Below, in pieces: positions 12,579 to 24,348 of a stretch of DNA of 64,000 bases. The translations under genes and the position numbers were made by a program. Position 1 is the first letter of the stretch; each line of letters begins with the position of its first letter. The stretch is from Spongilla lacustris. Its lineage: Eukaryota; Porifera; Demospongiae; Spongillida; Spongillidae. The notes under the pieces were generated by a model. That model worked only from the letters and a program-made list of their open reading frames with translations, was not told the origin of the DNA and searched no databases. The stretch lies in the NCBI GenBank assembly GCA_949361645.1, contig OX442418.1, positions 7,753,376-7,817,375 of the forward strand, in the 5' to 3' direction.

Positions 12579-13760
12579 ATGGAATGCTTTATTTTGGGAG
12601 GAACGTATCAAACTATAAACTCCACACCTCCAAATTTGATTCAATCCGCTCTCGCTACATTTGATGATAGTGTCAAAGCTTGCTTCATGGAGTGCACTGC
12701 TATTGACTTGTCACCTAACTGCCCAGCCTGGAAGCAAGCCACGCTGAGCTTATCCCATGGCGGTTTGGGCCTTTGATCTGTTTTCCTCCATTGCTCTGCT
12801 GCATACATCAGCTCTATTAGTGCCTCCTTCCCTGACCACATCAATTCACCATACCTCCTCGAGGCCATCAATATTTATAATGCCCTTGTTTCTCTCAATG
12901 AAGCTCTTTCATCAACCTTTGACTCCATCCACACCAATCGACATGTTTTGTCACAGAATCTTGAAAACAAACAGTTTCAATCCCTCTTGCAAAGCAGCTC
13001 CCTGGCTGACCGAGCCCGACTTCTTTCCGTCTCATCCCCTCATGCTAGCTCTTGGTTGCGTGTCACCCCATCACCAGCCTTAGGCTTGCATTTAACACCA
13101 TCCGAATGTCAGTTTGCCATCAAATGGTGGCTTGGTATTCAGTCTGGCACTGTGTGTGCCCTTTGCCCGACCAAAGCCCTTGAGGCTCACCACGCTCTAA
13201 CATGCAAGAGGGGTAGTGATGTCATTGCGCGTCATAACAACCTTCGCGACACCTTGCATCACCTCTTCAAGAAAGCCTTATACAACCCTAAGCTGGAAGC
13301 TGGCAGTGGTCTTGGTCATGACCAGAAACAATCTAGACCAGCAGACATTCTAGTTAACAACTGGGGCTTCAATGGCAAATCTGCTGCGTTCGACCTATCT
13401 GTGTCGTCTCCGCTAAAACCTGACATAGTTTCCGAAGTGGGACACACAGCAGGCTCTGCAGCTTTTGCCACAAAACAGCGGAAGATACAAGCAAATTCAG
13501 GGATTTGTGCAGAACTAGGCTGGAGCTGCATACCCCTTGTTGTTGAATCATTCGGGGCCTGGGGCCAACTTGCCTCTGACACTTTCAAGAAACTTGCTTC
13601 CCGCCTTTCAGTCCAGGTTAACTCCTCCACTTCCACCACTCTGGACAGCATTTATACCAGACTAAACCTTTCCCTTGTGCGCTCGAATGCCAGAGCATTT
13701 CTTGCAAGGGCAGGTCCCCGTGCTAAAGTCTCAGACCCCTACTTACATGTAGATGGTTGA
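12579..13760 (+). mobile_element. RLE-type non-LTR retrotransposon, 5'-truncated, C-terminal ORF preserved
   Basis: A 270-codon frame (12948-13760) retains the C-terminal third of the element protein: ARLLSVSSPHA, the zinc finger CALCP...HHALTCKRG, the RHNNLRD motif, then SRPADILVNNW and AAFDLSV, a PD-(D/E)xK-like nuclease core, and a tail ending at 13760. Upstream, 12579-12776 holds the thumb region (LSLSHGGLGL) in another frame, so at least one frameshift separates them. The RT palm is missing. Same family as 10135-11570, 17600-18890, 42794-44050 and 44434-44800, but in the opposite orientation to those four. The long intact frame suggests it is the youngest of the fragments. Confidence 0.78.
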
Positions 13761-14126
13761 CTTATACATAGTTACATAGTTTACTAGTTAAATATTGTGT
13801 TTAACGTATAAACATGTATTGAAAAGTTATTAATGTTTGTTTTACTGAAGTATTGTATAAAAAATGGAAGTACTTACACTGTAAGGGTTTTGCTGTCCAA
13901 TTCTAGGAGAATGCATGCGCATCTTGTTCGTACAGGGTACGTGCAATCAATTGCATACTAATTTATTCATGCGTAATACGAGTGTCCCAGACCCAAATAT
14001 TTCACAGATCGGTTACATCATCGGCGCCGCTGTAACGTAGCGGTGATGTAATCCATCCACTTCGGTAAGGTACTTTACTGTATACAGTATACTAGACTAT
14101 AACATGCAATGCATGTAGTTGCAAGG

Positions 14127-14217
14127 TATATAAGCGAGAATCGTTGGCGTAACTGACATCGTCGTCGTTGCGCCTCGTTCCAGATTAGTTTTTACAACAG
14201 CACTTCTTTCAATTAAG
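14127..14217 (+). promoter_or_regulatory. candidate TATA promoter and non-coding first exon for receptor copy 2
   Basis: TATATAAG at 14127-14134 is followed about 25-30 bp later by a plausible start region near 14160 and by a good donor (AAG|GTAAGC) at 14217/14218. The receptor ATG at 15498 lies 7 bp after an acceptor ending at 15490, so a spliced 5' UTR with an intron of about 1.27 kb is consistent. No transcript evidence is available; this is inference from signals. Confidence 0.35.
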
Positions 14218-14579
14218 GTAAGCTTCTAGGTAATAATAAAACACAACCTGAAGGCAGTCATAGGCTCTCATGATCAGACAGCGATTCACACTTGGTTTCA
14301 CCGTATTTTCGTACTATTGCTAGATCCCAGAACAAACGGATACAAGCCGAGAACTTGCTTTAAATAGTGATCAAACGACGATTGTGTATTATATGTTTTA
14401 AACAGCACTCGTGAATGATTGTTTCAAAAGGAGTGTTGCCAAGATTGGTGCAGCGTTTTCCTCGCGTGAGTACATGAAGTCGAGCTGCACTGGCACAATT
14501 GCTACAGACAAGTTTTAACTTGCTGCAATGGGCTATCCATAATCCCAATCTATGCGTCGCACCGCGGAGACGTTGTGCG

Positions 14580-14645
14580 CAGCGCGGATGGATTACCAAG
14601 ACACGTTGGAACGTGCGGTGGTGTACATGTAATCCATCCGCGCTG
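14580..14645. repeat. perfect 16-bp inverted repeat with 34-bp loop
   Basis: CAGCGCGGATGGATTA (14580-14595) is exactly complementary to TAATCCATCCGCGCTG (14630-14645). A related TAATCCATCC occurs at about 14050. It could be a foldback element end or a structured RNA site; no known RNA family was recognised. Confidence 0.6.
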
Positions 14646-15189
14646 TACTAGTACTGTGTATATACGTCTGGGACCGTGAATAGCGTACATCACCTTTATA
14701 GTTTGTAGAGATGTGATGGAAGAATGTGGAACTGTCTAGTGTACACGTACAGTAGTACAGTAGGTGATGATTTTAATACATTTATTTTGTGCAGTGCCAG
14801 TTAGATCTCCTAACTTACAGTGTACAGTAGTAGATTTTTATTATTTTGAAGTGTTCTCCTCCCCCCCCCTGTCTGAATGTACAGAATTGCAGTTTTCTAG
14901 TTTGTTACGTACTCATGTGTGCAACTGACAAGGCTAACCTGTTGTCAAAAGTATGACTATAAAGGCTATAATAGAATCACTTGTAATGAAATCACTGTAA
15001 TTGGTCCCCCATGCATAGTTACCAGGTTTGACGTAAAAATGACATCTCATATCATGCTTATAAGGCAGACTCTCACTAACACATCAGCTGGGCGAGTGTG
15101 ATCCAGTCCTGGCGTGAGGTCGCTTCCAGCTTCTACCTTGCTGCAATGTGACCAAAGCTCAGAAAGACTAAGGAATACACATTGTTAGC

Positions 15190-17028
15190 ATGCAAACATA
15201 TGCACTTTTCATATTTAAATTTAATGTAGCTTAGCTATTGACTGCCGGTATAAGTATCGGAATGTAATATTTTATTAAGATGTACATGGTTAGATGGCAC
15301 TTCTACATCATTGACATCTGTGGAAATGTGATCTGCAGTAGTTGTTACAGTTCTGATACTTACGTGAGGTAACATGCATGCTTTAGATATATACTATGCA
15401 GTACTGAGCTCACTGTAAATTTCATTTAGTGCAATATTAAGCATGACCAGGCATAATCATCTCTGCACAATGCATGTCACAATCTTTCAGGATCACTATG
15501 GAATCAAATGAAACAAATTCAAGTACCCTGGACACATTTCTGATTGGTCTAGGAATTGTACATCTCATTTTGGTCTGGCTTCCCTCCGTTGTGCTTGGAA
15601 TAACTTCTCTTATTTTTATTTCAAAGTTACTCAAGCCACTTCAGATCAATTCAACCATATTGTTGTATCTCATTATGGTCATTATAAGCATTTTGGGTCC
15701 TTCTACTTATGGACTACTCTCAGACATAAGTCTGATAATTGGCATCCCGAAGATCTGCACATTTTATCCTTCAGGAATTGTGGTCACCCTTTCATTTATC
15801 ATTTTCCATACACTGTTGTCCGGTATAACTGGACTGGTTGCAGTACTTCAATTTGTGATACTAAAATATGGAAAACGTCTTACATTAAAAACAACTGTTA
15901 TCGCGCTCATAATAGTCACCATAGTAAGTGTGGCCATCCCTTGTGCAGTTATTTTCAATGAATATGAGTATATAGAAATACGTGGCACTCAGTGTGTGTC
16001 AGACCCAGATACAACACAACTACATTTAGCCATCTTACTTCTCTTTGGGTATCTTCCACCACTTGTGATAACCATTGCAGCTACTATCGTCACTCATTTC
16101 AAGTTTAAGAGAAGTGTTGTTGATCATAAAAGGTCCCAAATAGTGAGGTCTGTGCTAGCAATCAACTCATTCAACATAGTGCAGTTTAATGTGTTCAGGG
16201 CTGCTGCAGTCATAATATTCTATATAGGCATATCTGTTGCGCCCAAAGATGACATTGCTATGTTCAAACTGCTCACAGTGATTGGTCGATACATTGCAGA
16301 TCTCAGCTATCCAGTCACAATTTGTTCTATTTTAATAGTCCACAGAAGTCTACGGTCAATGGTATTGGAATTCCTAAAAAGAATATTTGTCATGGAGGCC
16401 ACACCAAACAAGACAGCATTGGAGCTTTCGAAGTCAACAACGGCCATGTCTAATAGCAACACTACGGAATGTGCAGTTACTGAAGTATGAAGTATTGTGT
16501 ATTGTGATTGATGTTGGGTTTAAAGTGAATTCAACAGTAATGTATAAATGTGTACAGTGTTGTATGCTAATGTTGTTTAGTATCATGATTACTTACAACA
16601 CAGATTTGGGTTGCATTTAGAGTGTAAGAAGAGACGATAGCCATTTGGTGTATTTTTCAGCAGTAGATGGCTGGATTTAGTGTAGAGGTAATGGTGGCAT
16701 CAATCACTGCTGGCTTTCCTCCTTCCTATCCTGTCACAAGCACATCAGCATAAATATAAATGCTTTTTGAAGATCTAAATTTCTTGTAATCGTGATCACC
16801 CTATAAGAATAATATCATGCTAATTAGATGCTGATTACTGGCGACCTTTTCACAACAATCATTCTCACTGTTGCTTCTCTTCACACACCATGAATGTAGA
16901 TGCATTACATGCTAGAGGTGGAATCCTTTTTGTCATTAGCAAAGTTGCCTGCAAGCTGTTCAGTTGTATGAACTAAACATGTGCACTTACCTTTGTGAGA
17001 CAATATTAATTTACTATTCTAAATTAAT
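15190..17028 (+). repeat. segmental duplication, copy 2 (receptor gene plus flanks)
   Basis: Partner of 8530-10130 plus 11585-11785. It is uninterrupted, so it preserves the pre-insertion structure of the downstream flank. The copies are in direct orientation about 6.6 kb apart, consistent with unequal crossing-over or a tandem duplication followed by insertions. Confidence 0.85.
15491..16490 (+). CDS. seven-transmembrane receptor (GPCR-like), copy 2
   Basis: ATG at 15498 gives a 330-residue protein; an in-frame ATG at 15474 lies upstream of the acceptor (ending 15490) and is not conserved in copy 1, so 15498 is preferred. The protein differs from copy 1 at only a few positions through the seven helices (for example FYPSGIVV instead of FYPSGNVV), while the C-tail after helix 7 differs completely in its last 30 or so residues. 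The same paired cysteines (residues 87 and 166) and the DLSYPVTI helix 7 motif are present. It keeps a full-length frame, so both copies are probably functional paralogues or alleles fixed by recent duplication. Confidence 0.83.
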
Positions 17029-17029
17029 G

Positions 17030-17599
17030 GTCGAACATCTGATTGTTGGAGGAATTTGGATGACAGATTGTTCTGTAAATATGCCTGTACACTTGTTTAC
17101 AATGTCCATAATAGAATGCAGCACTTAATTTGTTTACCCCAAGAATAAGATTTTCAGTGTAACAAAATTTGTGTATGCAATGAATAAGTAGTAAAGTATT
17201 CGTTTGTATCACTGATTGGTAGGTTTTAATATCCATGAAACACTTTCATGAACACATGAACGGCTGTAGTATTTTTTTTTGGACCTCTTTAGATTATACA
17301 CACCTGTACACGAAACTTGGCAATAAAAAATTCAAGTGAAATCTCATTTCCAGTACAACTATACATAAGAGAGATTTTATAAATTGAAGCAAGTTTTTTA
17401 AATTTTTTTTTTTTTTAATACCATTTTTTAAAAGATCATCTATGATATATATTGCTATTAATTAATATAAACATATAATGAAACAGACAGGTACGGTTCT
17501 ACACTCTTCGGAGAATGGCTCTGTCATCTGCTCTAATGAAGCAAATTCTTAAGTTGGAGGGAGAACAGGTCGAAAGAAACCTGTGACTATTTGGCACAA
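17030..17599. other. AT-rich intergenic stretch
   Basis: T- and A-runs (for example 17270-17280 and 17400-17420) and no recognisable coding or repeat structure beyond these. Confidence 0.5.
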
Positions 17600-18890
17600 T
17601 GAAGCCTCTTTACCCCAAGCCTCATAGGAATCCACTTGCTAGTGGAGTTGAGACCCACCCTAGAGCTGAACACTTGGCATCATTGGCCTGGTGTTTCCTG
17701 CTCTCCGTTGCCTTCAAGGAGTGCACCAAACGTTGCTCCCGCTTTAGCTAAGGAATGGTCGGGAAAGAGCCCAGCGCCGGCTTCAACTTGGACAAAAGCA
17801 TGCACATGGTGAAGGAAGTGCACTAAAGTGTCCCTGAGAGCATTATGGTGTAAAACAACATCACCCCCACATTTTCATGTTAAAGGGTGGTGTCCCAGAG
17901 GGTCCAGACTGTGGGCAGGGCAGAAAGCACACTGAGAGCCCTGGGAGGTATCTAGGCCCAGCCACCACTTGACAGCTACCCTGAATTCAATGGGGTCAAG
18001 ATGTAGACCTTGGGATGTGGAAGGAATAACTGATAACCAGGATGTGGCATGAGGGGCTGAAACTGATAGCAGCCTAGCCAAAAGGTTTTGAAAACAATGG
18101 TCATTCACTTTAACTTCTGGCTGATGGGTGAGGAGATCAGGAATAGAGAGAGGAAGTTTCTCGATTGGAGAAACATGAGAATTAAAGTGGTCAATGGCAT
18201 TTGTGAGGTGTATGTCTTCAGAATCAACAACACCAGAGGAACAGACAGAAGTGATATACGCTGAGCTTGAGTGAAGGGACAGTGAGCACAAACCTAGACC
18301 ATCACTGTTAAGGCCAAGCTGGGCCTGACACCATGCCTCATCAGAAGTTGTGAAACCTATACAGTCCATGAAACAGTGGTGGATGTCATCATCAAAAAGC
18401 TTGAAAGCTTCCAATACCAAATCAGTTGGAGTTGAACGAGCCAAGTTACTTAATTTGCAAAAGCTACCACACAAACGAAGTAAAGTTAAAGCCACTTCCA
18501 CGTGGGTCTGTGGCAGCAACATATTTCAACTGGCCTGGAGCAACAGCCTGTGTGCTTGGAGACGTTTTGAGGCAATAAAGTTTGCACAGAATATGTAATC
18601 ACCCATTGGGTACTCTAAGATCTCAAAATGAGGTAAATGGGATACTTTAAGCTCGGTAATCTAAAATGGAATGAGGTAAATGGGATACTTAAAGCTCTGA
18701 TGGGAAAGTGGAGGTTTTGTATTGATGTAAAGACCAAGAGGGGGTCCTAACTCAAGTATAAGAGACAAGGATTGACAAATTGAAGATTTCTTGCCCGCTA
18801 AGATGCCATCGTCAAGATACCAAGCTTGATACAAAAGTTGGCTGCATTCAGTATCCTCTTTAATAGCTCCAGCAACCTTATGCAAAACGC
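17600..18890 (-). mobile_element. RLE-type non-LTR retrotransposon fragment
   Basis: Minus-strand frames: 18885-18661 carries the RT catalytic box region (QAWYLDDGILAG); 18522-17875 carries the thumb and linker (LLRLCGSFCKLS, then ARLLSVSAPHA and KWWLGLDTS) ending in the zinc finger CAFCP...HHPLT; weaker nuclease-domain remnants extend to about 17600. The RT and thumb lie in different frames and the region between 18522 and 18661 is corrupted by a short duplication (AATGAGGTAAATGGGATACTT occurs twice near 18627 and 18668). Same family as the other fragments here. Confidence 0.75.
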
Positions 18891-19587
18891 AAGTTTTAAA
18901 AAATTAAAATGTATACAACAGATAAAACACACTGTAAAATGTTAGTATACAATCTTGAACAAATCCCTTGATTTGGACCTATGGGTCACCTCTCGTAGCG
19001 CTGCTTCAACCTACAGTGTAGGAAAAGTGTACATGGACTTTTACATGTACTAACCACACCCACTTACTTCACCCGGCACTGAAGTGGTTTGCTTTTTTTG
19101 GCGGAGCATATGCAGAAGCCGAATGTGATGAGTCTTCCTTTTTTTAAGGACTATGTAGAATGCATGCCATCCAAGCCTGAAAGAATATACAGCAATGTAC
19201 AGTGTAGCTAGAATATAAGTAGCTGTCCCAAAAGGTGTGCAAAAAACTAAATAAGTACAGCTGCAGACATGTATTTACATTTTAGGTTTTGACCCAATGT
19301 TTATATAAGTCTGTCATAACACAGTCTGAGCTGCATCAATTTCATATTGTCATATACCTTACAAATGTGTTCAATGAGTGGCTACAAAGCATGGGAAATA
19401 AGCCCCATACCGAGAAATGAACAATTAACGGAAACACCCTCCCAGCGGAATTAACCGTTAATCTTAATGGAGGTTTATAGTCATGGAGATGCATCCAGCT
19501 GCCAATACCTTTTAACGGGCAAGTTATTAGCGAAGGGTATATAGTTGTTTCTTAACGTAGTGCCACTAACAAATCATTCCTTAGATA
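18891..19587. other. intergenic stretch, no gene seen
   Basis: No coding exon or repeat recognised on either strand. Confidence 0.45.
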
Positions 19588-20258
19588 GGGGTGTACTATA
19601 ATGCGATGATTTTGGAATTATGCATCACCCACTTAACCATGTGTGCATGGGTCCAAATGATGCCTTTTGGCTGTACAATGTATGTACCGATCTTTGAATT
19701 TACCCCTCCTATTTGCAGAATTCAATGAATTCCGATTCCGCAATCTTATCCTACCACCGATGCACCTATAAACGTATCCCAGCGCTAGCAGTGGAACAAA
19801 ACAATTGAGCCGTGCTGTTTTATACCTGCTGCTATTATCTAGCTCTGAATACGGCATTTCTTTGCCTATATACAGATGCCAGCATCAAGAATAGAGGCTA
19901 TATTGTTCAATTCCGTCACTACTGCCGAAGCCGTCCGGTCCTGCACCAGCGTCAATATTAAACAATCAAAACCTATACTGGCCGTAGCTGCGCAACTAAG
20001 CTTACAGGAACATGAATCGAGTAACCAGTTTCATTCACAGGGCAGAAACATGTCGCCAAGAGGTTGCTGGGGGTGTGGTCTAAGAAAGAGCAGGAGCTTG
20101 CTTGGAGAGATCGCGTACTTGATGAAAACGTCAACTGTGAAGATCCTTTCCTCCGTGTGCGCATTTCCAGCCCCCTCAAATTGGCATATTGCCATGCACA
20201 CACGCCCGACTGCATGAAGAATGTATAATTCCAAAATCATCGCTTAATAGTACACCCC
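19588..20258 (+). mobile_element. TIR element of 671 bp, TA-flanked
   Basis: The left end starts GGGGTGTACTATAATGCGAT; the reverse complement of the right end (to 20258) starts GGGGTGTACTATTAAGCGAT, about 37 bp of terminal inverted repeat with few mismatches. TA flanks both sides (19586-19587 and 20259-20260). Inside, a frame from ATG 19876 to 20217 follows a possible acceptor (TATACAG) and reads MPASRIEAILFNSV. The same protein-like sequence is kept in the inverted partial copy at 20271-20857. No transposase domain was recognised. It may be a non-autonomous relative of a Harbinger/ISL2EU- or mariner-like element; superfamily is undecided. Confidence 0.7.
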
Positions 20259-20857
20259 TATTTGTCGAAAGCTGGAAATGAGCACACGGAGGAAAAGGAT
20301 CGTCGCAGTTGATGTTTTCATCATCAAGTACGATCTCTTCAAGCAGCCTCCTGCTCCTTCTAAGACCACTCCCCCCAGCAATTGCAACCTCTTGCGACAC
20401 GTTTCTGCCCTGTGAATGAAACTGGTTACTCAATACGTGTTTCTGTAGTTGTACAACTACAGCCAGTATAGGTTTCGTTTGTTTAATATTGATGCCGGCG
20501 CATGAACGAATGGTTTCGGCAGTATTGACGGAATTGAACAATATAGCCTCTATTTTTGATGCTGGCACTCGTATATAGGCAAAGAAATGCCGTATTCAGA
20601 GCTAGATAATAGCAGCAGGTATAAAACAGCACGGCTCAATTGTTTTGTTCCACCGCTAGCACTGGGATACGTTTATAGGTGCATCGGCGGCAGGATAAGA
20701 TTGCGGAATTGGTATCAATTGAGGTTTGCAAACAAGAGGGGGTAAATTCAAAGATAGGTATATACGTTGTACAGCCAAAAGGCATCATTAGGACCCATGC
20801 ACACATGGTTAAGTGGGTGATGCATAATTCCAAAATCATCGCATTATAGTACACCCT
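19588..20857. repeat. large imperfect palindrome, arms of about 585 bp
   Basis: Arm 1 (19588-20171) and arm 2 (20271-20857) are inverted copies with roughly 80-90% similarity by eye and several small indels. Arm 2 is a second copy of the TIR element in the opposite orientation, lacking its last 75 bp or so where it abuts the first copy. The third TIR copy, at 20224-20258, lies in the centre. Confidence 0.85.
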
Positions 20858-21896
20858 ACCTTAGAATTGTTACTATGAAAACCACTGCATGCTTTAAAGT
20901 ATCCCTTACCTACTGGTCATATTACCCTGATTTTGGTAATACAGATAGGCAATAGATACAGCTGTATGATTCTGTAGAAACTGTCTGACGACATGCTTAA
21001 TACTTTTAGATGGGTCAAATGGTTTGCCTAATTAAGGCAATAATTACAGGTGTGCATTATGAACATTCACATGTGCCTTTTGGCGTCATGTGCTGGGCAA
21101 TTTATGTGCCTTTTGGTGTCTACCGCTGGGAAAGGGTTAATGAATGAATAACCATAAGCAATTTTACCCCATGAGCTGGTTTATATAACATAATGGTTAA
21201 ATAGTAATGGAGTGTGATATACCTGATCTCTACATCATAGTAGACCTGTCAGTAAGGATAGCTTATTAGAGTGAGATTTTTAAAAACCAAAATCCCAAGG
21301 ATGTAAATTATCATAACGGTGAAGTCATCACCAAACCCTCTATTATCAAAGTTATTCGAAATATAACTGAATTCTGATATGAATTGCAGTGAACCATCAT
21401 TGATTTCAAGTGAACAACTTCAATAGTGAGTTATTAATAAATTTGCTTTACAGTTAAGGTTCAAGCTGTTAGTTGATTTTAATAAAGAGCTCTCGATATG
21501 ATATGTTAAAAAAAAAAACTAGCTGTGTTTTAAAAGTGTTATACTTATCAGGATTATAACTATTACACATGATTATGCCATGTCATAATGCTATTAGATT
21601 TGATTTTTTTTACGAATAATTCCAATTCGTATTTCCATAACAATTACATTTAGTTGATATACTAATGATCTGGAATTGTAATTGTTTTTAAGTGTTGCAT
21701 TCTTTCGTGGACACCTGGGATATGCCAATTTTTAATATAACATATTCATGTACACAGTGCGCTGAGCTAACCAAAAGCAGACACGTTTTGAGATGGTGAA
21801 TGTAGATTCAGAGGAGCCTTCCTGTGGTGACAGATTATAAGGGACGTAACACTCTACTCGGGAACACATCAACACAACTATACATGACAGCAGAAT
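20858..21896. other. AT-rich intergenic stretch
   Basis: No gene or repeat recognised. Confidence 0.45.
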
Positions 21897-22200
21897 AGAT
21901 AATAATAATAACAATAATAATAGCATCTTTACTGTCCATCCACCAAGGTCGCCCCAAATCTGTTGCCCTGTTTGACATCTATAGCAGAATGAACATGTGC
22001 CTGGTCAGATCAGTATCCAGGGCCATCGTGGGCAGAGTGGTAGTTCTTTAGGACATTTATGTGTAGTATATAGTGTAGTGTAGTGTAGTGTAGCCTGAGT
22101 TAGTTTTTTGTACTTGTGAGTTGTGTACGTAATGTTATATTTCCTAATAATAAAAATAAAAATAAAAATAAAAATAAAAATAAAAATAAAAATAATAATA
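21897..22200 (+). repeat. possible LINE 3' end with (AAAAT)n tail and flanking microsatellites
   Basis: An imperfect (AAT)n run at about 21897-21925 is followed by a short coherent frame at 21947-22051 (GRPKSVALFDIYSRMN... ending with a stop), four to five TAGTG units near 22072-22094, and a pure (AAAAT)n array at about 22146-22190. A short coding end, a 3' untranslated stretch and a simple-repeat tail together resemble a heavily 5'-truncated LINE. The family was not recognised. Confidence 0.4.
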
Positions 22201-22947
22201 AGGAAGGAGTTCTAATACTATAGATCAACAGAAATAAGAGTAATCAGGGTGGCGTTGATATATGAATTAGCATATGCATAAACATTTCATGCAAGCTAAA
22301 ATACAGTTTTACATGGTGGGCTGGGATACCACCCCACCCAAGGAAATATAAAATAGTCACATGATCTGATGCGTAGATGGAATAATTACTATGATAGTTA
22401 CATGTACTTTTTTTACGGTGGTGGATGCATATAAATAACCTGGTGCTCTTTACTTTTGATTCCAAGGACAATTTTGAACAGTATGATATCTAAGATCAGT
22501 CCTACAAGGATGGTAGGTGCAGACTGGGAGCTATAGCTATTTTGGTCAGTGGGACGCCTACGCTGCAGGATTGGATACTGCAAACAACTATGGAGTGTTA
22601 GTGAACATCGATCACAAGCAGACAGTTATGGATTGGACCCTTCCCATATGGCAACCCATCACGGGACACTATAACTGCCCAGAGCAGACAGATACAGCGG
22701 CCAGCTGTGGAGTGGACCTTCAGACAGCCACAGAGCTCCCTAAAGTTATCATGTACAGAATATGGCAGATAGCTACAGAAATGAAACTATGACAGACTAT
22801 GGAATATTCACCTCAGAGCAGAAAGCTATGGAGTGGACTTGACTGCAGACAGGTGTGGAGACAGCCAGCATGGTCTTGGACCCCCATTAGACACCCTTTT
22901 CGATAGCAGCAAGGCTCGGGGGAGCCAGGATGGAACTTCTGGAATGC
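22201..22947. other. unassigned region with degenerate internal repeats
   Basis: The plus-strand frame 22517-22792 has no recognised domain. Its DNA contains several degenerate repeats of a CAGACAG...TATGGA(G/T)TGGAC pattern (around 22617, 22687, 22800, 22850), suggesting tandem-repeat decay rather than a gene. Confidence 0.35.
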
Positions 22948-22959
22948 CTAAAGGGGCCA

Positions 22960-23300
22960 CCGATGGCCACCAACAACTCGAAAATACATCTCAGGAACTT
23001 TGCATGCATGCTGTGACTTGCAGGTCAGTGACATGAGCTCTGATACCTTCATGTGTGGAAACCGAAGCACCATGGCATCAGGGTCGAGTTCAAAGCCCAG
23101 AAAGGTGACCACTGTGCCCTGCAGCGTCTTCCAGCTTCTCCTCAGCTGTAGGGACTCCATGGTCTGAAAAGGTCGTACAGCTGCTGAGCCCCATATGGTG
23201 GATAGAACGTCATCCCAGTAGTGGTAGAGAGAGTCTGAACGCCTCTGCTTCTACTCACCGTCCACTCAGTCACTGCGCTGAAAATCTGACTGAAGATCAA
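22960..23300 (-). mobile_element. DIRS/YR-type retrotransposon RT fragment
   Basis: On the minus strand, two frames carry neighbouring pieces of a DIRS-like RT: IFSAVTEW and a YWDD-like box (in place of YLDD) near 23290-23200, then TVVTFLGFELDPDAM near 23120-23070. FLGFELD is the hallmark segment after the RT catalytic box in DIRS/Ngaro elements. A frameshift separates the two parts and no RNase H or recombinase follows. It is a short dead fragment. Confidence 0.6.
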
Positions 23301-23651
23301 ATGGCAGTACTGTATGTATCCACACACATACCTATATGCATATGTACCAACCATCTGTTGTCTGGGTGGACCGATACAAGATGATAAGCGCTGTAAATAT
23401 TATTCAATATTGCACCTCAGCCTGGATGTACCACCAACACATACATGTACTCCAATAAGCACAACTCAGGGCCTATTACATCACTGACATGTGGCGAGGA
23501 AAGCTGATTTACAATCCGGCGAAACTTGCCTTGGGCACAAGACCCATGGGGCTGCAGTGTATCCAAGGGAATTGGGCAGGACTCAATGGGCCTACAACCC
23601 TGCCTAGTATCATCTCCTCATCCAAGTACTTTGAGATCAGCAGCCCCCAGG

Positions 23652-23672
23652 CCCCCCCCCCCCCCCCCCCCC
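23652..23672 (+). repeat. poly(C) tract, 21 nt
   Basis: Pure C run. Similar runs occur at 7710-7731 and 8077-8098, with G runs at 48629-48649 and 51554-51587. Confidence 0.95.
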
Positions 23673-24348
23673 ATCCCATCCTGACCTGCACAAACCATGT
23701 TGCCCCTGGCTCTATGCACGCTACACACGATCATCTCTGATGATCAAAGCCAATGCGGACCGAGAGAGGACAGTGACATAGTGACTAGCGACCCGCAGTA
23801 ACATGACCATATAATGTCGTAATGCTATGCACAAAGATCCACACCAAATTAACAATACCCACCACCCATACATGCATGCACTTAAAATTAACTGGGCCCA
23901 AGTGCCCAGACCTGTCGTTCAGTTGACTGTTAGTACATATACTCAACAGGATGAACACTAATGCCAATATTTGCAGTGCTGATACTGGCATTTTCAAGTA
24001 TTAAAAGACCGCCCCATGCCATGTCCATCAAGCGTCCTTCCATCCAATCAGCGAGACCTCCTGATGTCATAGCAGCTTCCTCAACGTACATCCACGACTA
24101 TATCTTCTCTGCCAAACTTCCCTGGAACAAGCCGACACCCATTCTCAATGTATACACCACTGACAGTAGGCGACTTCTGCTCCACGTCCATACCTCCCAC
24201 CGAATCAACCACGGGTTGCACGCCTGCAGCTGACACACTCCTGGCGGGACCATGAGGAAGCATGCCTCCGTATTGCTGGGACAGCATGCCGCCCAGTGCC
24301 AAACCCACACTGATGCTCAATCATATTGCCATGGTACTATCCCTAGAA

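Noticed and set aside
22517..22792. 91-codon open frame considered as a gene
   Set aside because: Composition reflects degenerate internal DNA repeats and no domain or splice context was seen.
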